Notes: generated by a model not told the origin, from the sequence alone. A stretch of 5,198 bases of DNA from Eubacteriales bacterium (GCA_028709565.1 JAQVWU010000236.1:1-5198); one strand, 5' to 3'. Positions 1 through 5,192 are shown, numbered from the stretch's first letter. Translations and numbers: made by a program.

Positions 1-199
1 GACCGTTATTTAATATATCCAAAAACAGATCCATCCGATGATATATTAAAGCCGGATTTGTTGTAAAATAATCGGCTATATTCATGCATCCGGTCAAATT
101 GCTGATTTCCAGTATCGTATATGCCGATAAAGCATTGATAAAACCTTTTGAAGATTGCTTTGTACCTTCAGGATTGATGATACTTATATGGTTGTTCAT
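1..199 (-). CDS. Unrecognised protein, fourth gene of the leftward operon (3' end outside window)
   Basis: The reading frame is open from the ATG at 199-197 to the left edge of the window, giving 66 residues beginning MNNHISIINPEG; the C-terminal part is missing. The start is well supported. An AGGAG ribosome binding site lies at 212-208 on the minus strand, 8 nt upstream. The ATG also overlaps the TGA stop of the preceding membrane-protein gene as ATGA (199-196), which is typical of translational coupling. The visible part has no signal peptide and no membrane segment; it is mixed polar and hydrophobic, and probably helical around residues 20-35. I do not recognise the family. Being the last visible gene after a regulator and two membrane proteins, it could be a cytoplasmic partner of them, but that is inference. 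I am confident it is a gene; its function is unknown. Confidence 0.75.
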   Translation of the reverse strand, partial: MNNHISIINPEGTKQSSKGFINALSAYTILEISNLTGCMNIADYFTTNPALIYHRMDLFLDILNNG

Positions 200-708
200 T
201 TGTTTGTCTCCTGAAATATTGTCATAATCAGGTGCTGCAGGAACCATAAAAATTTCATATTAACAGCCACGCTGTATGAGACCGTTATGATAAATAAAAC
301 GATCAGAATCATGACAAGCAGCGGTATCGAATATCCGTATGTTTTCCACGGAATATAAACTTTGCTGCTAAAATTAAAAATAACTTTTTGATTCGGTTTT
401 AACACACAAAAATAATATAAATACCAGACGGGCACCATGGAAAGCAGCATGTTTTTTAACCAGAATACCAATAGATTTTTAATTAAAACTTTACTTTGTG
501 TCGTGATTAAATAATATTCATTGACTTCGTCATAAACTGAACGAGATTTACTTTTTCTTATACCCAGGTTTATATTGCCGCCCGAAAACATCAGCCATAA
601 AAATAATATGATAATCAAAAACATAAACAGCATTACTATTAACCGCAGCGGAGTAAAGCCGGAAACGGAGTATATTTTGTTATATAATTCATTATTTAGA
701 GCGTTCAT
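196..708 (-). CDS. Small multi-pass membrane protein, third gene of the leftward operon
   Basis: This 170-residue protein is predicted to sit in the cytoplasmic membrane with three hydrophobic segments: about residues 20-42, 79-103 (interrupted by a lysine at 85) and 126-150. A basic loop after the first segment (RKSKSR, residues 51-56) suggests that this loop is cytoplasmic. No catalytic motif, signal-peptidase site or transporter signature is visible, and I do not recognise the family. The start is ATG at 708-706, with GGAG 7 nt upstream inside the last codons of the preceding gene and only 1 nt between the upstream TAA and this ATG. The stop TGA overlaps the next ATG. Size and three-segment layout resemble the preceding 150-residue protein, so the two could form a hetero-oligomer or be distant relatives; that is inference. 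The gene call is solid; the function is unknown. Confidence 0.85.
   Translation of the reverse strand: MNALNNELYNKIYSVSGFTPLRLIVMLFMFLIIILFLWLMFSGGNINLGIRKSKSRSVYDEVNEYYLITTQSKVLIKNLLVFWLKNMLLSMVPVWYLYYFCVLKPNQKVIFNFSSKVYIPWKTYGYSIPLLVMILIVLFIITVSYSVAVNMKFLWFLQHLIMTIFQETNK
208..213 (-). promoter_or_regulatory. Ribosome binding site of the fourth operon gene
   Basis: The minus strand reads CAGGAG here, 8 nt before the ATG at 199. It lies inside the 3' end of the upstream coding region. It fixes the start of a gene that would otherwise be easy to miss because it is cut by the window edge. Confidence 0.75.
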
Positions 709-709
709 A

Positions 710-1162
710 TTATATCTCCATAACTATCATTCTGAGCAAAACGATCAGCAGCTTCTGCAGCGTGAACCCTATAACCGCATCGGCTGCCAGTCCTGTGATT
801 ATTATTACAATCAAAACAACCTGCGAATATCCGCAGAGCTGCCACAGCCTGCCGAATAATTTAAGAGACATAAAAAAGTATAAAAGATAAATAAGCAGTA
901 AAAATGCGAAAACTTTATACGCTAAAATCACAAACACAAGCATGATAATAAAAGAAAACATGAGATTTGATAACAGAATTTTATGAGGCGGATTAATATA
1001 CATCGGCTCGTTACGATTCTCAATGAATCCGGCGTTTTTTATTCCGTTCTTAATCCTTTGTTGATTCTTATCTATAATTTCTTTGCCGATATCCCGGTTA
1101 CTGTCCATATATTTGTACCTGATATTTCTTTCTGCAGGTATATATAAACAGGATCGGTTCAT
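710..1162 (-). CDS. Small multi-pass membrane protein, second gene of the leftward operon
   Basis: This 150-residue protein has a polar, charged N-terminal region (residues 1-60, rich in Asn, Lys and Arg) followed by strongly hydrophobic stretches at about 62-82, 84-104 and 113-133. A further hydrophobic C-terminal tail (135-149) may be a fourth, amphipathic or membrane segment. No signal peptide or enzymatic motif is visible and the family is not recognised. The ATG at 1162-1160 overlaps the TGA stop of the XRE regulator as ATGA. No good Shine-Dalgarno sequence precedes it, which fits coupling to translation of the regulator. An internal ATG at residue 19, with a weak AGG upstream, is an alternative start that would give about 132 residues. 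The direct overlap with a regulator gene suggests that the membrane protein and regulator work in one circuit, for example with the membrane protein as sensor, effector or target; this is inference only. Confidence 0.8.
   Translation of the reverse strand: MNRSCLYIPAERNIRYKYMDSNRDIGKEIIDKNQQRIKNGIKNAGFIENRNEPMYINPPHKILLSNLMFSFIIMLVFVILAYKVFAFLLLIYLLYFFMSLKLFGRLWQLCGYSQVVLIVIIITGLAADAVIGFTLQKLLIVLLRMIVMEI
716..719 (-). promoter_or_regulatory. Ribosome binding site inside the upstream gene
   Basis: GGAG on the minus strand overlaps the final ATG-GAG-ATA codons of the 150-residue membrane-protein gene. It lies 7 nt upstream of the ATG at 708, so translation of the two membrane proteins is probably linked. 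Confidence 0.65.
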
Positions 1163-2223
1163 TTATTAGCATATTTTTCGAGGTCGGATATAATTTTTAT
1201 AAATCGGGGTTCTTCGCGCAAACTATCGAAAATATTATTTTTTAGTTCTTTCAAGCGTAGACCGCTTTCGTTTTCCAAATAATTTTTTGTACAATTAACA
1301 TGATTGCATTCGATTAAATTTATCATTGGTGAAGTATGGATGATATCCGGCTGTGTATCAACTATAATAGAATATTTCAGCATATCTTCAAGATTATCAA
1401 GAGCAGCAATAATATTTTCCTCATTTAAATAACATTCGGCGATTCGTTTATGTAAATCACTTAACACGTCAGCATAAGACCCGAAATCATCCTGCTCAAA
1501 AACAAGCTTAAAAACATTTATTACAAAAGTATATGCCTTTATTGAATCGGTAGGTGTATACTTTCCTTTTTCTGTTATGCCGCAGGTATTTCTATAAATC
1601 AAATTTATTAAATCTCTAATATTATATTGACACTTTCTCACAGCTTGTTCATCTTTGAGTATTGCAATTAACAATTGATCCTGGGTTGAGTAATAGCTTC
1701 CCAACATATATGCATATTTCATGGCATTTTCTTTGTCGTTAATTGTATTATAAGTATAACATAAAAGCTGTATTACTGTATAATGATAAATATTATAGGA
1801 ATTCTCGTTAAGAATCTTTTGACCGAGAACAATAATTTTGTCTGCATATTTTTTATAATCATTGGCAAACGCAACTATGAGATAATACATAACTTGAATT
1901 TCATTAGGATATTCCCTATATGCTGTTTCCCAAAGATCCAAATCGGCAGCGATGTCTCCGGCTCTTTTAAATATGGAACTTTTTTCGATGTATTCGTTAA
2001 TTGCAGCTCTCTTCTGTATCTCACCAGTCCCAAGTAAATCATCGACTGTTACATTGTAATACGAAGCAATATACGGTAAAAGAGTTATATCGGGGAAGCC
2101 TTCTCCGCGTTCCCATTTGCTGACAGACTGTTTTGAAATACCAAGGAAATCCGCAAGTTGGTCTTGAGTATTTCCTTTTTTGTTTCTGTAGGATTTTAAG
2201 TTTTCGCTGATAAAGATCTCCAT
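1159..2223 (-). CDS. XRE-family HTH regulator with TPR-like C-terminal region
   Basis: This 354-residue protein is probably a cytoplasmic DNA-binding regulator. Residues 7-63 form a Cro/CI-type (XRE) HTH domain: the core runs TQDQLADFLGISKQSVSKWE (19-38), followed by the typical GFPDITLLPYIASYYNVTVDDLL. Residues 75-354 contain no enzymatic motif and look all-helical, with repeated paired helices (about 89-135, 145-175, 225-290) resembling degenerate TPRs. In related Gram-positive regulators such a region is used for dimerisation or for sensing a peptide or ligand. The C-terminal stretch LREEPRFIKIISDLEKY is characteristic of the group. The start is ATG at 2223-2221 with a weak GGGG 7 nt upstream. 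The gene heads a leftward operon and overlaps the next gene by ATGA. The 13-bp direct repeats in its promoter suggest autoregulation. It is paralogous to the broken regulator at 2484-3627. Class assignment is firm; its signal and targets are unknown. Confidence 0.9.
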   Translation of the reverse strand: MEIFISENLKSYRNKKGNTQDQLADFLGISKQSVSKWERGEGFPDITLLPYIASYYNVTVDDLLGTGEIQKRAAINEYIEKSSIFKRAGDIAADLDLWETAYREYPNEIQVMYYLIVAFANDYKKYADKIIVLGQKILNENSYNIYHYTVIQLLCYTYNTINDKENAMKYAYMLGSYYSTQDQLLIAILKDEQAVRKCQYNIRDLINLIYRNTCGITEKGKYTPTDSIKAYTFVINVFKLVFEQDDFGSYADVLSDLHKRIAECYLNEENIIAALDNLEDMLKYSIIVDTQPDIIHTSPMINLIECNHVNCTKNYLENESGLRLKELKNNIFDSLREEPRFIKIISDLEKYANK

Positions 2224-2238
2224 AATATAACCCCATAA

Positions 2239-2278
2239 TTATATAATAGCAATATTTTGTTTCATTTATATAATAGCA
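2239..2278. repeat. Pair of 13-bp direct repeats in the leftward promoter region
   Basis: TTATATAATAGCA occurs perfectly at 2239-2251 and again at 2266-2278, 27 bp apart start to start. The right copy covers the -10 of the leftward promoter; the left copy lies just downstream of the expected transcription start. This placement suits an operator bound by the adjacent XRE regulator. Alternatively, both copies could be extended -10 elements (TGCTATTAT on the minus strand) of tandem promoters. Confidence 0.6.
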
Positions 2279-2298
2279 TGGTTTTATATTAAATACAA
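2270..2298 (-). promoter_or_regulatory. Predicted sigma-A-type promoter of the leftward operon
   Basis: On the minus strand a -35 of TTGTAT (2298-2293) is followed after exactly 17 nt by a -10 of TATTAT (2275-2270). The TG one base upstream of the -10 makes it an extended -10 (TGCTATTAT). Transcription would start near 2263, giving a leader of about 40 nt before the ATG at 2223. No other pair with good spacing was found; the TTGACA at 2333-2328 lacks a -10 at the right distance. Confidence 0.6.
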
Positions 2299-2376
2299 TA
2301 ACCGCGTTGTTTACTTTTATATGATTTTGTCAACTATATGATGACTTTAAATAATTATTATATTGGAATCTTATTT

Positions 2377-2397
2377 ATATCAAGTCTTGCTTGATAT
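2377..2397. repeat. Palindrome in the divergent control region (possible operator)
   Basis: Perfect 8-bp arms ATATCAAG (2377-2384) and CTTGATAT (2390-2397) flank a 5-nt centre. A second, overlapping palindrome CAAG-T-CTTG (2381-2389) shares the left arm. It lies about 20 bp upstream of the -35 of the rightward promoter, outside any gene and with no T-run. A dimeric repressor or activator site is therefore more likely than a terminator. Confidence 0.45.
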
Positions 2398-2416
2398 TTA
2401 TACAACAAATTGATAA

Positions 2417-2445
2417 TTGTTTTTCTCCACAAGTTAAGTTATAAT
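2417..2445 (+). promoter_or_regulatory. Predicted sigma-A-type promoter of the rightward regulator (pseudo)gene
   Basis: TTGTTT (2417-2422) and the consensus TATAAT (2440-2445) are separated by 17 bp. Transcription would begin near 2452, about 30 nt before the ATG at 2484. The promoter and the downstream ribosome binding site still look intact although the gene itself is broken. Confidence 0.6.
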
Positions 2446-2471
2446 ACAATTACACCGGTGAACAAACGAAT

Positions 2472-2476
2472 GGAGG
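2472..2476 (+). promoter_or_regulatory. Ribosome binding site of the broken regulator gene
   Basis: GGAGG lies 7 nt upstream of ATG 2484. This shows that the true start is 2484, upstream of the in-frame TGA, and not the GTG at 2568 that lies within the HTH coding sequence and has no nearby Shine-Dalgarno sequence. Confidence 0.8.
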
Positions 2477-2483
2477 AACTTTT

Positions 2484-3627
2484 ATGCAGATCAATTTGGG
2501 CATGAAAATCAGAGAGCTTCGCAAATGAGACGGCAGAACTCAGGAAGCACTGGCAGACGCACTCGGTGTGACGTGTCAGGCGGTTTCGCGTTGGGAAGCA
2601 AACGGAGGATATCCCGATACGGAAATTATTCCAGTTATAGCCAATTATTTCAATGTAACGATTGATGAGCTGTTCGGATATAATGGTGACCGTGAAGAAA
2701 AAATCAAGAAGATTCTTGCTGACGCGGACAACATGCTTGATGCATACGGCGATATGGAACAATGTGTGTCAATGCTTCGTATAGCCGTCGCGGAATTCCC
2801 GTCAAATACTCAGATTCTTTTGCGCCTCGGGCACTCGTTGATTCAATATGGTTGGAAAAAGCACGGCGCACGCAGACACATAAAAGATGGTAGCGAATTT
2901 ACTATTAACGATATTGCGTATAACTCCGATAATGAATACTGGCGAGAAGCACTTTCGATTTATAATAAAGTATTAGAAATAGGACTCAATCCGGATGATC
3001 GTTTAACAGTTATTACCGCCATGATAAGGCATTATTCGTTAATGGGTGAATACGAGAAAGCGGAAGAACTTGCGCGGAAACAAGATTCTGCTATGATAAG
3101 CCGTGAATACTTACTTTCGGACGCAACCGACGGCGATAACGAGATTTGTATCAAGGTGAAGCGTTGCTTGCGTTTGCTAAACAAACCGCAAAAACTATAA
3201 ATAATGCGGTTATGACAAAAACATCTATGCGTCGGAATGAAACCGGAGTGCAAAAGCTACTCGGTGCCGCGCATTTATTTGAATTAATATTAGACGATGG
3301 AAACTGCGGCAGTTATCACTTTGATTTGAGCGATCTTTACTTGTCATGTTCTGAATATACCGCGTGGCAAGGCAACCTTTCTATAGCAATGGAATATTTC
3401 GATATCGGGTTTGAACATAAAAGAAGTATGACACATTACGCGGTCAAGGTATTTATCACTACACAGCGCCACTTATATCAAAAGTCACATCAGACAGCAA
3501 TAAATGGATGCAAGTTCCTGTGGGACTGACTTATATGAAAACTTGGTTATCAAGCCAAATTCCTGAAAATATGCTTGACGCAATCAAAAGCAACGATAAA
3601 TATGCAGAATGCTTTGTTAATAGTTAA
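2484..3627 (+). pseudogene. Broken XRE-family HTH regulator with TPR-like C-terminal region
   Basis: Joining three frames restores a protein of about 381 residues with the same layout as the leftward regulator. The N-terminal XRE HTH reads MKIRELRK, then a stop, then DGRTQEALADALGV, QAVSRWEANGGYPDTEIIP and NYFNVTIDELFGY. A long helical C-terminal region follows and ends KYAECFVNS. There are three lesions. An in-frame TGA at 2526-2528 (codon 15) stands where relatives usually have Arg, consistent with a CGA to TGA change. A -1 shift lies near 3145-3148, in a TTT run just before YQGEALLAFAKQTAKT. A second -1 shift lies in the AAAA run at 3419-3422, after which DTLRGQGIYHYTAPLISKV continues in the third frame to TAA 3625-3627. 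Any protein started downstream of the TGA would lack the first HTH helix. Promoter and ribosome binding site are intact, so decay seems recent. Because both frameshifts fall in homopolymers, sequencing error cannot be excluded for them. Confidence 0.88.
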
Positions 3628-3655
3628 ATATTGTCACCTCAACAAATAACCAAGA

Positions 3656-3685
3656 GCACCCTACGTTGTAATTAGCGTAGAGTGC
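3656..3685. terminator. Hairpin after the broken regulator, possible bidirectional terminator
   Basis: GCAC-c-CTACG (3656-3665) pairs with CGTAG-a-GTGC (3676-3685) around a 10-nt loop, with one internal C/A mismatch. On the plus strand it is followed by only a weak T-rich stretch (TTAATTTT, 3690-3697). It lies 28 nt after the stop of the broken regulator and 17 nt beyond the stop of the minus-strand remnant at 3703-3780. It could therefore end transcription from either side. The poor T-run keeps confidence moderate. Confidence 0.45.
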
Positions 3686-3813
3686 CTCGTTAATTTTCAG
3701 GCTTATTCATTCACATCCACCGTCACGCCGGATTTGAATTTCACGGTAAATTTGTTTTCGTAAACGGAGTTGTTTTTGGGTTAGCTACCGGATAAGCTGA
3801 TCGTTGTAATTAG
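3664..3813. repeat. 12-bp direct repeats bracketing the protein remnant
   Basis: CGTTGTAATTAG occurs at 3664-3675, within the loop and arm of the hairpin, and again at 3802-3813, 138 bp apart. The interval contains the 25-codon minus-strand remnant. The repeats could be scars of an excision or deletion, or a target duplication, but no inverted terminal repeats are visible. Confidence 0.5.
3703..3780 (-). pseudogene. Short C-terminal protein remnant, possibly of a site-specific recombinase
   Basis: The minus strand encodes 25 residues between two stops (upstream TAA 3783-3781, terminal TAA 3705-3703). They include NSVYENKFTVKFKSGVTVDV and end with NE. There is no start codon and no room for a domain. 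The alternating beta-strand pattern (VYEN-F-V-FKSG--VDV) resembles the extreme C-terminus of large serine recombinases of clostridial mobile elements, which often end in a similar VY-D--F-F-G-E motif. The identification is from memory of that pattern and is weak. What is directly seen is a protein-like, in-frame tail with a hairpin after its stop and no body. It is most simply explained as debris of a deleted gene. Confidence 0.35.
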
Positions 3814-3835
3814 TGATGGCGGTTAAAATTTTGAC

Positions 3836-3864
3836 TTGATTGATGTGCCAATTTATGTTATAAT
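3836..3864 (+). promoter_or_regulatory. Predicted sigma-A-type promoter of the phosphotransferase gene
   Basis: TTGATT (3836-3841) and the perfect TATAAT (3859-3864) are spaced 17 bp apart. TG at 3856-3857 makes an extended -10 (TGTTATAAT). The expected start near 3871 gives a leader of about 36 nt, followed by GAGG (3894-3897) 9 nt before the ATG. This indicates that the gene is transcribed independently of its neighbours. Confidence 0.7.
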
Positions 3865-3906
3865 TAAAATACAATATATCATAAGAGCATAAAGAGGAAA
3901 AAGGTA

Positions 3907-4899
3907 ATGGAAAAATTTTTAATTGAGATTGCTAAACAGTTTTATAATTATGTAATATCGGTTGAATTTTTGACTAAATGCAAAAATTCTATTTATAAGG
4001 TTCGGTGTTCAGATTTCTCTTTTATATTAAGACTTACAGAAGAATCTCATCGGAATTTAAAACAAATCGAAAGTGAATTGGATTTTCAAAAATATTTATA
4101 TAACAACGGTGCTGACGTGGCTAAGCCGCTTCAGACAAAGTTAGGTAAAAGTTGTATAATCATTGAAATCGACAAATTAAGCTATATTGTTTCCGCATTT
4201 GAGTTTGTTACAGGTAAAGATTGGAATGAACGTGTTGATAATACAGAAGAAACCTTTATAATAATAGGAAAAGCGTTAGGCAAGATTCACAGACTTTCAA
4301 AAGGGTATAATCCTGGAAATATAGAAAAAAGACGTTTATGGAGCGAACAACAAGAATTGCAAAAGGCTGGTTCAATTTTTAGAAATCACAATACTATGTT
4401 ATTTAATAAATTTACAGAGTTTATGCAGCTTATGGAAAAGGAAGAAAAACGGGGAGACAACTTTGGCCTTACACATGGCGATTATCTTGTTTCCAATTAT
4501 TTAATAGATGATCATAATAATATTAAAGTAATAGATTTCGACGATTGTGAATATTCATGGTATGCTGCAGATATAGCAATATGTATGCGCTGTTATTTGT
4601 TTTGGACTGAACACCCAGACGAATTACCGATGAAATCTAATGAAGCAGAAATTATGCATTATGGTCTGCTTTATGGATATAATTTTGAAAATAAAATAAC
4701 TAAAGAAATGGTTTTCGATTTAGATAAATATTTTAAAATAAGAGATTTTATAGAATTGGCACAACTTATTATACAAGACCAACTAAATGATATTGAAAAA
4801 ATACTTTATGATATGTGTCTTGATAGAATCGTTAATGAAAAGCCGTTTTTAGATTTTAATACGGAACAAGCTCAAAAATTATTGTACAAGAATGAGTAG
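3907..4899 (+). CDS. APH/choline-kinase-fold phosphotransferase (small-molecule kinase)
   Basis: This 330-residue cytoplasmic protein has the hallmarks of the phosphotransferase (APH, Pfam PF01636) family, which transfers the ATP gamma-phosphate to a hydroxyl of a small molecule. The N-lobe (about 1-98) contains FILRLTEE (residues 39-46) at the position of the ATP-binding beta-3 strand, with Arg42 where many members carry Lys, and Glu57 as a possible salt-bridge partner. The C-lobe carries the Brenner-type catalytic motif THGDYLVSN (189-197, Asp192 the presumed base, Asn197 a metal ligand) and the metal-binding VIDFDD (208-213), followed by EYSWYAADIA. Length and motif order fit an intact, active enzyme. 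The substrate cannot be read from sequence. The DFDDCEYSWYAADIA tail is like that of SrkA/homoserine-kinase-II-type and general clostridial members rather than classic aminoglycoside-resistance enzymes, so resistance should not be assumed. Start ATG 3907 has GAGG 9 nt upstream. The gene stands alone and stops with TAG. Confidence 0.88.
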   Translation: MEKFLIEIAKQFYNYVISVEFLTKCKNSIYKVRCSDFSFILRLTEESHRNLKQIESELDFQKYLYNNGADVAKPLQTKLGKSCIIIEIDKLSYIVSAFEFVTGKDWNERVDNTEETFIIIGKALGKIHRLSKGYNPGNIEKRRLWSEQQELQKAGSIFRNHNTMLFNKFTEFMQLMEKEEKRGDNFGLTHGDYLVSNYLIDDHNNIKVIDFDDCEYSWYAADIAICMRCYLFWTEHPDELPMKSNEAEIMHYGLLYGYNFENKITKEMVFDLDKYFKIRDFIELAQLIIQDQLNDIEKILYDMCLDRIVNEKPFLDFNTEQAQKLLYKNE

Positions 4900-4912
4900 G
4901 AAGTTATCCGAA

Positions 4913-4966
4913 GACGCGCGAAAAAGAGAGCACATCCAACATGATGACGTTGGACGCGCGACGTTG
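4913..4966. repeat. Cluster of short direct and inverted repeats after the kinase gene
   Basis: GACGCGCGA occurs at 4913-4921 and 4953-4961, 40 bp apart. GACGTTG occurs at 4947-4953 and 4960-4966. TCCAAC (4935-4940) pairs with GTTGGA (4949-4954) as a 6-bp stem with an 8-nt loop. The GC-rich words contrast with the AT-rich kinase gene just upstream. Together they mark the start of a non-coding repeat-rich tract, not a gene. Confidence 0.5.
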
Positions 4967-4971
4967 AATAA

Positions 4972-5001
4972 TTTCTTACTCATTGGTTGTGAGTAAAGAA
5001 A
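4972..5001. other. Bulged hairpin without T-run
   Basis: TTTCTTACTCA (4972-4982) pairs with TGAGTAAAGAAA (4990-5001) around the 7-nt loop TTGGTTG, with a single-base bulge. It could form on either strand. Neither side is followed by a convincing T-run, so a standard intrinsic terminator is uncertain. It may instead protect the 3' end of the kinase transcript or be a repeat boundary. Confidence 0.5.
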
Positions 5002-5071
5002 CGTGTAAATGGGATAATACTCCATAAAATTGCTAATAATAAAATTGTGGAATAAACAAGGCAACGCTGAG

Positions 5072-5192
5072 AAGCGACCTTTACGCTTGCCGCAGCTTAT
5101 ACGGTGGAGCGGCGGAGTAACTTCGCCGCTTTTCGGCTTCACCGGTAAGCTTTAGCGGATATACCTCAGGGGGTCGGGGACAGAGTCCCTGA
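5072..5192. repeat. GC-rich structured intergenic element with three consecutive hairpins
   Basis: The non-coding tract after the kinase gene (4900-5198, 299 bases) ends in a GC-rich element with no credible gene. Hairpin one is AAGCG (5072-5076) with CGCTT (5084-5088). Hairpin two is a long imperfect inverted repeat, with left arm CCGCAGCTTATACGGTG (5090-5106) against right arm CACCGGTAAGCTTTAGCGG (5140-5158), enclosing the strong stem at 5108-5130. Hairpin three is GGGAC (5177-5181) with GTCCC (5185-5189); an alternative pairing is TCAGGG (5166-5171) with CCCTGA (5187-5192). Three adjacent stems and a base composition unlike the neighbours suggest a structured RNA or a dispersed intergenic repeat. 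A minus-strand open frame across it has no family resemblance and is better explained as chance. Confidence 0.5.
5108..5133 (+). terminator. Likely intrinsic terminator (apical hairpin of the structured element)
   Basis: AGCGGCGGA (5108-5116) pairs with TTCGCCGCT (5122-5130): nine pairs including one G-T wobble, around the loop GTAAC, followed directly by TTTT (5130-5133). This is the most terminator-like structure in the window and could end the kinase transcript about 210 nt after its stop. It is nested in a longer inverted repeat (5090-5158), so it may equally be the tip of a larger fold. Confidence 0.5.

Noticed and set aside
575..859. Plus-strand open frame of 94 codons across the membrane-protein genes
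   Set aside because: It is antisense to two well-supported coupled genes, spans their junction, has no ribosome binding site and shows no protein-like pattern.
1783..2037. Plus-strand open frame of 84 codons
   Set aside because: It lies wholly antisense to the XRE regulator gene, with AT-rich low-complexity composition.
2328..2333. TTGACA on the minus strand as a -35 for the leftward operon
   Set aside because: No -10-like hexamer occurs 16-19 nt downstream; the TTGTAT/TATTAT pair has the correct 17-nt spacing.
2526..2528. Possible recoding of TGA (selenocysteine or alternative code)
   Set aside because: TGA is the natural stop of neighbouring genes at 1161-1159 and 198-196. Relatives carry Arg at this position, and the gene also has two frameshifts.
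2439..2762. Minus-strand open frame of 107 codons over the start of the broken regulator
   Set aside because: It is a shadow of the HTH coding sequence, whose plus-strand translation matches the XRE family clearly.
2568..3200. A shorter intact regulator starting at GTG 2568
   Set aside because: GTG 2568 is the Val of the HTH motif LGVTCQAVSRW and has no Shine-Dalgarno sequence. The reading frame also ends in a frameshift, not at a natural C-terminus.
3032..3253. Minus-strand open frame of 73 codons
   Set aside because: It is antisense to the broken regulator, with no start signals and no recognisable domain.
3831..3836. TTGACT as the -35 of the kinase promoter
   Set aside because: It is 22 bp from the TATAAT; the overlapping TTGATT at 3836 gives exactly 17 bp.
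4913..4966. A CRISPR-like array suggested by repeated GACGCGCGA and GACGTTG
   Set aside because: The repeat units are 7-9 bp with only two copies each and no regular spacer length.
4879..5142. Minus-strand open frame of 87 codons in the right-hand non-coding tract
   Set aside because: It runs through the hairpins and repeats, overlaps the end of the kinase gene, has no ribosome binding site and resembles chance translation of a GC-rich repeat.
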